This document shows, one piece after another, positions 1-8,000 of a stretch of 10,486 bases of DNA. This DNA comes from Oscillospiraceae bacterium. Its GTDB lineage: Bacteria; Bacillota; Clostridia; Oscillospirales; Acutalibacteraceae. The stretch is from assembly GCA_902796295.1 (NCBI GenBank), contig CADBOL010000043.1, forward strand, positions 1-10,486, in the 5' to 3' direction. The position numbers and the translations under genes are program-made. Under the pieces are notes generated by a model. The model was not told the DNA's origin. It saw only the letters and a list, made by a program, of their open reading frames with translations, and did no database searches. Positions within the stretch are counted from its first letter, which is position 1. Each line of letters starts with the position of its first letter.

Positions 1-1
1 A

Positions 2-460
2 AGCCAGCTTAAGCAGGCGGGAAAATCCGACAAGCTCATGGAGGTTTTGCAGGAGGTCCCGCGGGTGAGAGAGGACATGGGATATCCTCCGCTCGTGACG
101 CCGACAAGCCAGATCGTGGGCACGCAGGCGGTTTTGAACGTGCTCTCCGGCGAGAGATACAAGGTGGTTTCACGAGAAATCGAGAATTATATCAGAGGCG
201 AATACGGCAAAGCGCCCGGAGCAATCAACCCCGAGCTTCAGAAGAAAATCCTCGGTGATGAAAAACCGGTGGAGTGCAGATATGCCGACCTGCTTGAGCC
301 CGGATTCGAAAAGGCAAAGGCGGAAATCGGCAGCAAGGCAAAGAACGATGAAGATGTGCTCTCATATATCGCTTTTCCCGCTCAGGCGGAGGCGTTCTTT
401 GACAAAAGGGAAATGAAAGAGAAAAACTCCTTCAATTACAGAATAGCAAGAGTTGACTGA
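2..460 (+). CDS. oadA: Oxaloacetate decarboxylase alpha subunit (carboxyltransferase), C-terminal part
   Basis: This is a partial gene, open at the window's left edge, with 152 codons visible. In the family this cytoplasmic subunit transfers CO2 from oxaloacetate to carrier biotin, giving pyruvate, and it docks on the membrane beta/gamma subunits. The visible part matches the conserved C-terminal region of the PycB/OadA family. Recognisable stretches are EVPRVREDMGYPPLVTPTSQ, then IVGTQAVLNVLSGERYK, an REIENYIRGEYGKAPG stretch, and later KAKNDEDVLSYIAFP. The metal-binding TIM-barrel catalytic core lies upstream, outside the window. The protein ends without a fused biotinyl domain, unlike Klebsiella OadA. 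The biotin carrier is instead a separate gene two positions downstream. The TGA stop forms the first bases of the next gene's ribosome binding site (TGAGGTG). A pyruvate carboxylase B-type role is the main alternative, but the OadG and OadB genes alongside argue for the Na+ pump. Confidence 0.9.
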   Translation, partial: SQLKQAGKSDKLMEVLQEVPRVREDMGYPPLVTPTSQIVGTQAVLNVLSGERYKVVSREIENYIRGEYGKAPGAINPELQKKILGDEKPVECRYADLLEPGFEKAKAEIGSKAKNDEDVLSYIAFPAQAEAFFDKREMKEKNSFNYRIARVD

Positions 461-464
461 GGTG
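458..464 (+). promoter_or_regulatory. Ribosome binding site overlapping the oadA stop codon
   Basis: TGAGGTG combines the oadA TGA stop with a GAGGTG Shine-Dalgarno site. It sits 6 nt before the ATG at 471, which decides that start over the in-frame TTG at 453. The arrangement suggests translational coupling. Confidence 0.7.
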
Positions 465-470
465 AAAACA

Positions 471-851
471 ATGAATCATATTACACTGGCAATCTGGCAG
501 GGTGAAGGTATGACGGTTCCCGAAGCGCTCGGAACGGCGGTTGTGGGTATTCTCGTTGTGCTTGCGGAGCTTGCTCTGCTTGCTCTGTTCATCACAATCC
601 TCTCAAAAATAATCGGCGCATTCACAAAGAAGAAAAAGGCGGCGGAGCCCGCAGAAGAGGCGGCCGCGCCTGCTGCGGTTCAGCCCGCGGCTCAGCCGGC
701 GGTGCAGGCGGTCCGCGCAGACGATTCGCCGAATCTTATTAATGTGGATGAACCTACCGCGGCCTGTATCATGGCGATAGTCAGCAACCGCAGCGGAATC
801 CCGCTCGAGCGGCTCAGATTCAGGTCGATTAAGCTTCTGGAGGATAAATAA
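471..851 (+). CDS. oadG: Na+-pumping decarboxylase gamma subunit (OadG family)
   Basis: This is a 126-residue membrane protein. In the family it holds the alpha and beta subunits of the Na+-translocating decarboxylase together. The sequence shows a short N-terminal segment, one strongly hydrophobic helix at about residues 19-50, a basic KKKK cluster at 53-56 that should stop transfer on the cytoplasmic side, an Ala/Pro-rich flexible linker at about 57-81, and a C-terminal domain ending in a FRSIKLL-type motif typical of Firmicute OadG proteins. The size fits a family of roughly 80-130 aa. The C-terminal histidines linked to Zn2+ binding in Klebsiella OadG are absent; the only histidine is residue 3. 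The ATG at 471 is chosen because GAGGTG lies 6 nt upstream. It follows oadA by 10 bp and directly abuts the biotin carrier gene. Identification rests on topology, motif and neighbours. Confidence 0.88.
   Translation: MNHITLAIWQGEGMTVPEALGTAVVGILVVLAELALLALFITILSKIIGAFTKKKKAAEPAEEAAAPAAVQPAAQPAVQAVRADDSPNLINVDEPTAACIMAIVSNRSGIPLERLRFRSIKLLEDK
839..843 (+). promoter_or_regulatory. Ribosome binding site of the biotin carrier gene
   Basis: GGAGG lies inside the last codons of oadG, 8 nt before the ATG at 852. That ATG follows the oadG TAA with no gap, which suggests coupled translation. Confidence 0.65.
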
Positions 852-1220
852 ATGAAATATATAGTTAATCTCAACGGTAAAAATTACGAGGTCGAGGTAG
901 AGGAAGGCAGCGCATCGATAGTTTCCGTTTCCGATGCTCCCGTATCCGCCCCGGCTGCAGCACCCGCGCCTGCTGCCGCTCCGGCTCCCGCCGCCCCCGC
1001 AGGCAGCGGTGAGAAAGTGGTTGCCCCCATGCCCGGTACCATCCTTTCGGTTTCTGTATCTGAAGGTAAACCGGTAAAGGCAGGAGACATAATTATGGTT
1101 CTCGAGGCAATGAAGATGGAAAACGAGATTGCCGCCCCCTGCAGCGGAACGGTTACTCAGGTGTTTGTTCAGAAAGGCTCAACAGTTGATACAAACACAG
1201 TTCTTGCAGTAATAGGCTGA
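852..1220 (+). CDS. Biotin carboxyl carrier protein of the decarboxylase
   Basis: This 122-aa protein carries the biotin that shuttles CO2 from the alpha carboxyltransferase to the membrane beta subunit. Residues 1-28 form a short N-terminal segment (MKYIVNLNGKNYEVEVEEG) seen in many stand-alone carriers. Residues 30-50 are an Ala/Pro swinging-arm linker. Residues 55-122 form a biotinyl/lipoyl domain with the canonical EAMKMENEI motif. The biotin-accepting residue is predicted to be Lys88 (codon 1113-1115). The flanking PMPGTI and APCSGTV segments are the expected hairpins on either side. The gene starts immediately after the oadG stop, and its own TGA is part of the next gene's TGAGGTG ribosome binding site. 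The sequence alone would also fit a glutaconyl-CoA or methylmalonyl-CoA decarboxylase carrier. The upstream OadA-type alpha subunit points to oxaloacetate. Confidence 0.93.
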   Translation: MKYIVNLNGKNYEVEVEEGSASIVSVSDAPVSAPAAAPAPAAAPAPAAPAGSGEKVVAPMPGTILSVSVSEGKPVKAGDIIMVLEAMKMENEIAAPCSGTVTQVFVQKGSTVDTNTVLAVIG

Positions 1221-1224
1221 GGTG
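1218..1224 (+). promoter_or_regulatory. Ribosome binding site overlapping the biotin carrier stop
   Basis: This is the same TGAGGTG arrangement as at 458-464. GAGGTG sits 6 nt before the ATG at 1231. The GTG of this site is in frame and could be mis-called as an upstream start at 1222. Confidence 0.7.
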
Positions 1225-1230
1225 CATTGT

Positions 1231-2415
1231 ATGAATCTCTCAAGTATTTTTGAAATAGTCAGAGGAATCTGGGACGGCTCCGGCTTTGCCTCTCTGACAT
1301 GGCAGAATCTGGTTATGATTCTTGTTTCATGTGTTTTCCTCTATCTTGCGATTGCAAAGAAATTCGAGCCTCTGCTGCTCGTACCGATTGCTTTCGGAAT
1401 CCTGCTTGCAAATATGCCCAATGCAGGGCTTATGGCAGACCCTTCGGGTATTATGGATACCTCTCACCTTGTAGAGGGGGCGCACTGGTACAACAGCGGC
1501 GTGCTCAGACTTATCTACGCAGGCGTCAAGAGCTCGATTTTCCCGTGCCTGATATTTATGGGGATAGGGGCCATGACCGATTTCGGTCCTCTGCTCGCTA
1601 ATCCCGTCAGTCTTATTCTCGGCGCGGCGGCTCAGCTCGGAATCTATGTGGCTTTTGTTATAGCGATTGCGCTCGGATTCACCCCGTCGGAGGCGGCATC
1701 AATTGCAATTATCGGCGGAGCCGACGGCCCCACGGCAATCCTTGTTGCTTCGCGTCTTGCGAGCCATCTGCTCGCACCGATAGCTCTTGCGGCTTATTCC
1801 TATATGGCGCTCATCCCGCTTATTCAGCCTCCCATTATGAAACTTCTCACCACGGAAAAAGAGCGCAAGGTTGAAATGAAACAGCTGCGTGAGGTTTCAA
1901 AAACCGAAAAGATTCTTTTCCCGATTATTGTTTTTGTCGTAATTTCTCTGCTCCTGCCGGATGCAGCTCCCCTTATCGGTTTCCTTATGCTCGGAAATCT
2001 TTTCAAGGAATGCGGAGTTACGGAAAGACTCAGTGACACGGCGCAGAATTCTCTTTGCAACATTGTTACGATTATGCTCGGCGTAACTGTCGGCGCAACG
2101 GCGGACGGCACGGAATTTCTTAAATGGTCAACCATCAAGATAGTTATTCTCGGCCTTGTCGCCTTCTCGTTCTCGACTGTCGGCGGTCTGCTTCTGGGCA
2201 AACTGCTCTATCTCATTACAAGAGGCAAAATCAATCCGCTCATCGGCTCGGCAGGTGTTTCGGCTGTGCCTATGGCGGCGCGTGTTTCGCAGACTGAGGG
2301 CAGAAAGTATAACCCGACAAATTTCCTGCTTATGCACGCTATGGGTCCGAATGTCGCCGGGGTTATCGGCTCCGCGGTCGCGGCCGGTTTCCTGCTTCTG
2401 ATGTTCGGTAACTGA
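1231..2415 (+). CDS. oadB: Na+-translocating oxaloacetate decarboxylase beta subunit
   Basis: This is a 394-aa polytopic membrane protein. In the family it decarboxylates carboxybiotin and couples the reaction to Na+ export. Many hydrophobic helices are visible along its length. The family signature GGADGPTAI occurs at about residues 162-170, and its Asp165 corresponds by motif to the essential Na+-binding aspartate (Asp203 in Klebsiella). Near the C-terminus the HAMGPNVAGVIGSAVAAG region contains Ser381, the equivalent of the second functional site (Ser382 region in Klebsiella). The segment GNLFKECGVTERLSDTAQN in the middle is also characteristic. The length is normal for clostridial members, slightly shorter than Klebsiella's. 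ATG 1231 is preferred over GTG 1222 because the GTG is part of the Shine-Dalgarno site. It is the last gene of the operon, with an intrinsic terminator about 45 bp downstream. GcdB or MmdB are close homologues with the same chemistry. Confidence 0.95.
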   Translation: MNLSSIFEIVRGIWDGSGFASLTWQNLVMILVSCVFLYLAIAKKFEPLLLVPIAFGILLANMPNAGLMADPSGIMDTSHLVEGAHWYNSGVLRLIYAGVKSSIFPCLIFMGIGAMTDFGPLLANPVSLILGAAAQLGIYVAFVIAIALGFTPSEAASIAIIGGADGPTAILVASRLASHLLAPIALAAYSYMALIPLIQPPIMKLLTTEKERKVEMKQLREVSKTEKILFPIIVFVVISLLLPDAAPLIGFLMLGNLFKECGVTERLSDTAQNSLCNIVTIMLGVTVGATADGTEFLKWSTIKIVILGLVAFSFSTVGGLLLGKLLYLITRGKINPLIGSAGVSAVPMAARVSQTEGRKYNPTNFLLMHAMGPNVAGVIGSAVAAGFLLLMFGN

Positions 2416-2458
2416 TATAATCGGTAATAAAATATATTTTTAATTAAACAATGATTCA

Positions 2459-2511
2459 CCGGCATTGCTTCAGCGAAAAAACAGCTGAAACAATGCCGGA
2501 TTTTCTCTTTT
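2459..2511 (+). terminator. Rho-independent terminator of the decarboxylase operon
   Basis: CCGGCATTG (2459-2467) pairs with CAATGCCGG (2491-2499). After one C/A mismatch the stem continues with TTCAGC (2469-2474) pairing with GCTGAA (2484-2489). The loop is 9 nt (GAAAAAACA). A T-rich tract (TTTTCTCTTTT, 2501-2511) follows. It separates the metabolic operon from the surface-protein genes. Confidence 0.9.
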
Positions 2512-2548
2512 AGGATATTGTTTTATTTTTTGTGAAAAACCTGCGGAT

Positions 2549-2570
2549 TTGTCACCTTTTTGTCACCCTT
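2549..2570 (+). repeat. Direct repeat in the promoter region, 11-bp period
   Basis: TTGTCACCTTT (2549-2559) is followed at once by TTGTCACCCTT (2560-2570), with 10 of 11 bases the same. The spacing is about one helical turn and the repeat spans the putative -35 box and spacer, so it could be an activator or repressor site. Chance similarity in a T-rich region is also possible. Confidence 0.45.
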
Positions 2571-2576
2571 TATACT
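2549..2576 (+). promoter_or_regulatory. Candidate sigma-A promoter for the surface-protein genes
   Basis: TTGTCA (2549-2554) and TATACT (2571-2576) are separated by 16 bp, close to the consensus. An overlapping perfect TATAAT lies at 2578-2583 but has no well-spaced -35 element. The site lies between the terminator and the next gene, the expected place for a new transcription start. It was found by eye only. Confidence 0.5.
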
Positions 2577-2612
2577 ATATAATGGCAACGTAAAATGCGA
2601 TTACTGGGAAAA

Positions 2613-2618
2613 GAGGTG
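2613..2618 (+). promoter_or_regulatory. Ribosome binding site deciding the beta-helix gene start
   Basis: GAGGTG lies 6 nt before ATG 2625, the same spacing as for oadG and oadB. The in-frame ATG at 2595 lacks a comparable site and would put ten extra polar residues before the signal peptide. Confidence 0.6.
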
Positions 2619-2624
2619 CATTTG

Positions 2625-5018
2625 ATGAGGGAAAAGCTTAAAAAACTGTTTCCTCTTCTGCTTGCTCTGACGGTTGTCTTCGGCGCTCTGCCTTTCAGCG
2701 TTATGCCGGTTTCAGCCGCTTCAAATGCTGGAACAGAGGATGCTCTCATAAAGGCCGTAAACAAGGGCGGGGATATCAAGCTGACAAAGGATATTGATTT
2801 GTCGGCCGAGCTTAATATTCCCGCGGGTATTACCGTTTCGCTTGACCTCAACGGCAAAACGCTGAACAGAGGTCTGACGGAATGCGCCGATCACGGCGGA
2901 GTTATCCGTGTCAATCCCGGCGCAACGCTGACGGTTTCCGACTCCACCGGATACAACTCCGGAAAGATCACCGGCGGCGCTTCGTTCGACGGCGGCGGTA
3001 TCTGCAATCAAGGCACGCTTTATTTTGACGGCGGCACGATTGAGAAAAACAAAGCTCTCGGCGACACCGGATGCGGCGGAGGCATTTACAACGGCCCCGA
3101 AGCAGCGCTTACTCTTCACGGCGGGTTTATCTCAGAAAACGAAGCCGTCAACGGCGGAGGAGTTTATAATGCCGACGGCAGCAGTCTTATAATTGAAAAA
3201 AAACTGACTGTAAAAAAAGTCGGTATAGGCTCAGTCGAAAAAATCACCAATGTAACTGTTTCCGGCAATAAAGCAGAAAACCTCGGAAACGGTATTTATA
3301 ATGATTCCGAAATGAGCCTTTGTGACGCTCCCGCTTTAGGCGATAACGGCAGCCATGATATTTACAATTCCCGCGGAAAGGTTATCCGTATCGCTGGTGA
3401 ACTTACCTTTACAAAGAAAATCCGCATAAAGACGCCCGGCGGAAATAATATCATCACAGAGGATTATTCGTTATATAACTCAAAAAAGCCGTCTTCTTTC
3501 TTCACCTCTGCCGACAGCAGCACGGTAATCAGGCTTACAGCGGCAGAAAACGGCGAAGTGCTGTTTGCGGGTGAAATGGAAAACACTCTTCTGGAAGTTT
3601 ATGAAAACAAAAAACTTGTGAAGAGAGAAGAATACGAAAACCCATCCGATGCCTGGAGCAAAGCCCTTGAATACGCAGGCGATAACGAATACACTCATGG
3701 AATCTCAGACGAGAAATCCGTTGTTGAAATCACACTCGGCTCGGATTTTGATACCTCTGAGTGCTTATATACCGGAACAAAGAAAAATGTTGTTGTTGAC
3801 CTTAACGGATATTGTATCAAACAGGACGGCAAAAAGCGAAACGACGGCGGCGTTTTCAGAGTAGGCGAGCTTTCCGTGCTGGAAATATATGATTCAAATC
3901 CGACTTCGGAAGGTTATTCCGGCTGTAAAGGCGGCGTTATCGCAGACGGCAACGGCAAAGACTGCGGCGGCGGAATAATCATAGAAAAAACCGGTCAGCT
4001 GATTATGCACGGCGGCACGCTGTATAACTGCATCACCGATGAGCATGGCGGCGGTATTTATGCAAAAGGTGAAAAAACTTATATCAATTTGAAAAATTGC
4101 ACAATTGACTCCTGCAAAACAAAAGACAGCAAAGATGACTGTCACGGCGGCGGTATTTATGTCAGAAACGCAACTAACGTTATACTCGACAACGTAACAA
4201 TCAGAAACTGCGAAAGTGAGGATAAGGGCGGCGGCCTTTATCTGTGTAAAAAACCCGGTTATGTTCATCTCAAGGATGTTACTTTTGAGGGCAACAGCGC
4301 CAAGGACGGCGGCGGTGCGCTTTTCATTGATGACCTGAGCAGTGATAAGGAATTTGAGTTTACAGCAGAAAACTGCATCTTCACAAAAAACAAGTCGGAT
4401 GACAGGGGCGGCGCTGCTTATATTAATGACGACGATGAGAGCAAAAACAGAAATCCGACCGCTTTTATCAACTGCACATTCCGCGAGAATGAGAGCAAAC
4501 ACAACGGCTCCGCGATTGAAGTAAATGACAACGGTGTCGTTATCAGCGGCGGCACGATTACAAACAATACCACGAAAGAAAAAGGCGCCGTTTATGTTGA
4601 GGATAAATATGACATCACAGTCGGCGGCAAACTTATCATCAAGGATAACAAAGGCAAAAGCAACAATCAGAACCTGGTCCTTGAAAAAGACGACAAAAAG
4701 GCTTATGTTTACGGCTCCGGGCTTTACAAGGGCTCCGAAATATGGATAAGCACCTCGGGCAGCGGCACGGGCTTCGCGGGTGTGAAAGATATAAGCGAAT
4801 ATCAGTCAAAATACTTTCACGCAGAAAAAGGAAGCCTCAGTTTCAAAAAGACAGGAGAAAAAGAAGCGGAGATGGTTACTACCGCTTCGCTCTTCGGCGG
4901 CGGTTCAAAAACCGCAATACTTATTATGACCGGCTCCGCCGTTTTGCTTGCCGGCGCAGCATTGATTATATTCAAAAAGAGGAAAGGAGCTGTAATTGAC
5001 AATGATGACGAAGAGTAA
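2625..5018 (+). CDS. Exported, membrane-anchored protein with two right-handed beta-helix domains
   Basis: This 797-aa protein was not recognised as a named gene. Residues 1-31 are a Gram-positive signal peptide: MREKLKK, a hydrophobic core, and a likely cut after VSA. Residues about 40-275 form a first beta-helix region with GGGI/GGGIY/GGGVY turns and [DH]GG[TF]I coils such as DGGTIEKN. A charged linker follows at about 290-365. A second, longer beta-helix region (about 365-710) has GGG-hydrophobic turns every 27-33 residues (about 475, 508, 535, 562, 595). Both domains begin with a matching capping segment (DLNGKTL and DLNGYCI). The C-terminus has a hydrophobic helix (about 763-783), then KKRK and an acidic tail. 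There is no LPXTG, so membrane rather than sortase anchoring is inferred. The repeats resemble Pmp-like and adhesin beta-helix proteins, whose members often bind glycans or host surfaces. Its 3' end overlaps the next gene, implying co-expression. Confidence 0.85.
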   Translation: MREKLKKLFPLLLALTVVFGALPFSVMPVSAASNAGTEDALIKAVNKGGDIKLTKDIDLSAELNIPAGITVSLDLNGKTLNRGLTECADHGGVIRVNPGATLTVSDSTGYNSGKITGGASFDGGGICNQGTLYFDGGTIEKNKALGDTGCGGGIYNGPEAALTLHGGFISENEAVNGGGVYNADGSSLIIEKKLTVKKVGIGSVEKITNVTVSGNKAENLGNGIYNDSEMSLCDAPALGDNGSHDIYNSRGKVIRIAGELTFTKKIRIKTPGGNNIITEDYSLYNSKKPSSFFTSADSSTVIRLTAAENGEVLFAGEMENTLLEVYENKKLVKREEYENPSDAWSKALEYAGDNEYTHGISDEKSVVEITLGSDFDTSECLYTGTKKNVVVDLNGYCIKQDGKKRNDGGVFRVGELSVLEIYDSNPTSEGYSGCKGGVIADGNGKDCGGGIIIEKTGQLIMHGGTLYNCITDEHGGGIYAKGEKTYINLKNCTIDSCKTKDSKDDCHGGGIYVRNATNVILDNVTIRNCESEDKGGGLYLCKKPGYVHLKDVTFEGNSAKDGGGALFIDDLSSDKEFEFTAENCIFTKNKSDDRGGAAYINDDDESKNRNPTAFINCTFRENESKHNGSAIEVNDNGVVISGGTITNNTTKEKGAVYVEDKYDITVGGKLIIKDNKGKSNNQNLVLEKDDKKAYVYGSGLYKGSEIWISTSGSGTGFAGVKDISEYQSKYFHAEKGSLSFKKTGEKEAEMVTTASLFGGGSKTAILIMTGSAVLLAGAALIIFKKRKGAVIDNDDEE
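2835..2978 (+). repeat. First copy of the beta-helix capping segment
   Basis: It encodes a protein-level repeat: a DLNGK turn, HGGVIRV, a TLTVSDS strand, then a Gly-rich turn ending KITGG. It corresponds in order to the segment at 3789-3941. The DNA itself is too diverged to be called a direct repeat. Confidence 0.6.
3789..3941 (+). repeat. Second copy of the beta-helix capping segment
   Basis: It encodes VVVDLNGYCI, DGGVFRV, a strand ending LEIYDS, then a turn and CKGGVI, in the same order as the segment at 2835-2978. This suggests that the two beta-helix domains arose by an old internal duplication. Confidence 0.6.
4984..4989 (+). promoter_or_regulatory. Ribosome binding site inside the 3' end of the beta-helix gene
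   Basis: AAGGAG lies 6 nt before a TTG (4996), 12 nt before ATG 5002 and 15 nt before ATG 5005, all in frame. It falls within the codons for the basic KKRKG tail of the upstream protein. Confidence 0.6.
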
Positions 5019-8000
5019 TATCAGATTCAGATTATTTGCTTCCGTACTCTGCATTCTGCTTGCTGTCAGCATCGGCGCTGTCGCATCACTTCAGCTGATT
5101 GCCAAAGCAACCGAGCCGGTACTCTATGTTGAGGACATCCGTCTTGCTGTTATCAACAGAGAGAATGAAACAATGGATGATGCTCAGGAGGAAGTCGGCA
5201 AAGATTATATCATCGCCGATAAGGTGGAATTAAACCCCGGCACCTCTACCGGCAGGGATGTGTACCTTGCCTATAAAACAACTACAAATAAAGATATGGC
5301 CATACGCGATATCAAGCTCATGGCGATGGACAGCGGCTATACCGAGTATGACTATAACGATATGAATAAATACATCGCCTCTCAGAATGCCGATAAAGCG
5401 CAGACCATGGCCGACGCGGCAAAAGCATTTGCCGAAAACTACGCGGCAGGCAGCCCGAGAGCGCTGGACGCTTATAAGGCGCTGAATCTTTTCCGTATCG
5501 AGAGTAACGGCACCGAGCTGCTCGGCGATTATGTTATCGCCGGCAAAGCGGATCAGGCATTTTTCTCAAAGATGCTGGTCAGTTCCAATGTGCAGGCACT
5601 CAACGCCGTTATCGGTTTTCTCAATATCGGCCTAACGCCTTATCTCAATGAATATGAGGAAGAGAGCGGTCAGCAGGTTACCACCGACTGGGCAAGCCTT
5701 GTCCCGATAAGCGCTCTCTGGCAGAAATATGAGGCAGGTCTTACTGCCGATGAGGAGGCCGAGCTTGACAGAAAATATCAGGATATTGCGAGAGAGCTTT
5801 TCCATCAGATACAGGATTTCACTACATTCTATGAGAACGCAAGAGCGAGAGCAGGAGAAAATTACGAAAACCTGAATCTCGATACCGAAGGCGATATCGG
5901 CGATGCCCCCAAGGCAATGGAAAACGCCGATGAAAACGATATGGATGTAACCTATATCGTCTGCTATGAAAAGCTGAATGAATATAATTTTGATGAAAAC
6001 ACGAAACTCGGTGACTGGTTCCTTTCACTCGGTCATCAGACTTCGGATAATATAGACATAAAGCAGATTTACCCCATTATTGACGCCATGGGTGAAAACC
6101 AGGCATGTATCGTGAATACGGGCGGTCTTATTTCAGCTGTTTTCAATCTTGCCGAAAACGTCCATAATGACGAAATTGACGATATGATTAAAAGCGTCAG
6201 GAAAGAGCTCGGGAAGATTGATGACACCGAAACCTTCTATATTTTTGACAACAGGGACGATATCTTTTTAAAGCACTCCCGTTTTGCGGTTACGGCGGAA
6301 TCCGCAAGACAGTCGGCGGCTTCCAACCCCATTGACCGCACGACCTTCTGGTGGGATGATATTTATGAAGTATATTATCCCGGATTCACTCAGATGAGTT
6401 TCCTGCTCGGCGCGATTTATGCCGCAGTGGGTGTGGTGGCGATTGTTGCCGCAGTCGGTGGATTTGTCACAGGCCTTATGGCCGGCACCTGTGTTGCAAT
6501 GGCGGTTATCAGCTCAGTGCTTATGGGCGTATTCTCCGTCATTTCCTGGGTGAGCACCGTTATAGGCCCATATTTCTCAATGGTTACCGCCGCTCTTACC
6601 GCAGTGCTTCTCGGTATGCTGATTGTCAATTTCCTTATTCAGGAATTCAAGAAACTGGTGAAGAAGGAATTCCAGACCGACAAGCCCGATTATATTGTTG
6701 ATACCCGTGAAACAAAAGACGGAACAATCAACGTTCTTTATGAATGCGTAAGGGATGCCAACAGCAGTGTAAAAGATGTCAACGGTTCACAGCAGTGGAA
6801 GTGGGTCGTAATGGGCATTACCAAGGATCCGCGTGTAGGCAGCCCGATAGTCGCCGATGAAAAAGGCGGCATATTCCTTCAGGTAAACGGCGACGCCGGT
6901 GTTCAGAAAGGCTATGACAGCGTAAAATATTTCGGTGAGCGCACCGCAGGCGATTTCAATGCTTACTGCGCTAAAAACAATGTTAAAGGCGCATATCTGC
7001 ATTATCACACCGAAGAGTCAATTAAAAGCTTTGTTCCTTCCGACGGACAGCAGGCGGCAACTCCGGATAATCCTGCTGAAAATACCGGCGGGGATGAAGG
7101 CAATGCCGATGAGTCAAAAAGCGGCACCTATATTGCCGATCTTGTGGTAGCGGTCGCATCCGACGGCGAATCGGCAAGAAACGAACTTATAAAGAGAGAA
7201 ACAAAAACCTATGTGTTTGACAAAGACCTCTCAGAGAATCAGGATTTCGCCACCTACATCGGCTATTCGCTGACAAATGATCCGAAGGGCGCGATAACCG
7301 ACATCCGTATCGCTCCGTATGTGGGCCAGAATACGCAGTCAAACACCATCCGCTACGGTGATGTGGATTATACTTTCTCTCATGTACTGGGCTTTGATAC
7401 GGGCCCCGGTAACAAACAGGGAGTTCCTCTCTGCGATGCTTTATACTTCACGAGAGACAGCAGGGCGGGCGATCCGATTCCCGCGGATAATCTTGTAACC
7501 GCCGATAATCTTGAAAAATACGGCTCAAAGGATTCCGAGTGGATTCCCGTATCGTATTTCGGCAACGACCAGCCCTATAACTTTGATTCATTTTATGATC
7601 TTTTCCCGGACGGCGACGGCGTAAGCTGTATCAAAACGAGCAAGGATAACGGGCTTAACAAGCTGCCCTGCTCTTACCTCTATTACAAACCGCAAAACGC
7701 GAAAAACAGCGGCGAAAGATACCTTTCCGGTGTATTCTTCGTGGGCGGCTACGATTATGTTGACACCACATTTGACGATGTTGAATTCTATTCCTCCGAT
7801 CTCTGGGACAGAGTGCTCGAAAGCAGAAAAACCGCCCCATATAACAGACAGCCGAATTTATGCTTTTCCGTCGGCGACAAAAAGTGGGGTAAAATGTACA
7901 GGGATATGAACCTCAGACTTATGTACACCTGGACTTATTATCCCAAGCGCGCGCTTACAAACATTGCGGCGTATCAGGGCGATTCTTACAGCATCAATCT

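Noticed and set aside
2721..3119. A 132-codon minus-strand open frame
   Set aside because: It is a shadow of the first beta-helix domain, caused by codon composition. It has no independent start signals.
4047..4161. Possible CRISPR-like or tandem DNA repeat (identical 16-bp GGCGGCGGTATTTATG at two places)
   Set aside because: Only two exact copies exist, 99 bp apart and in frame. They encode the HGGGIY beta-helix turn, so this is a protein-coding repeat.
3894..4502. A 202-codon open frame on the minus strand inside the beta-helix gene
   Set aside because: It is antisense to a strongly supported gene, has no good ribosome site, and arises from the GGC-rich repeated codons of the beta-helix turns. 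The translation shows no recognisable domain.
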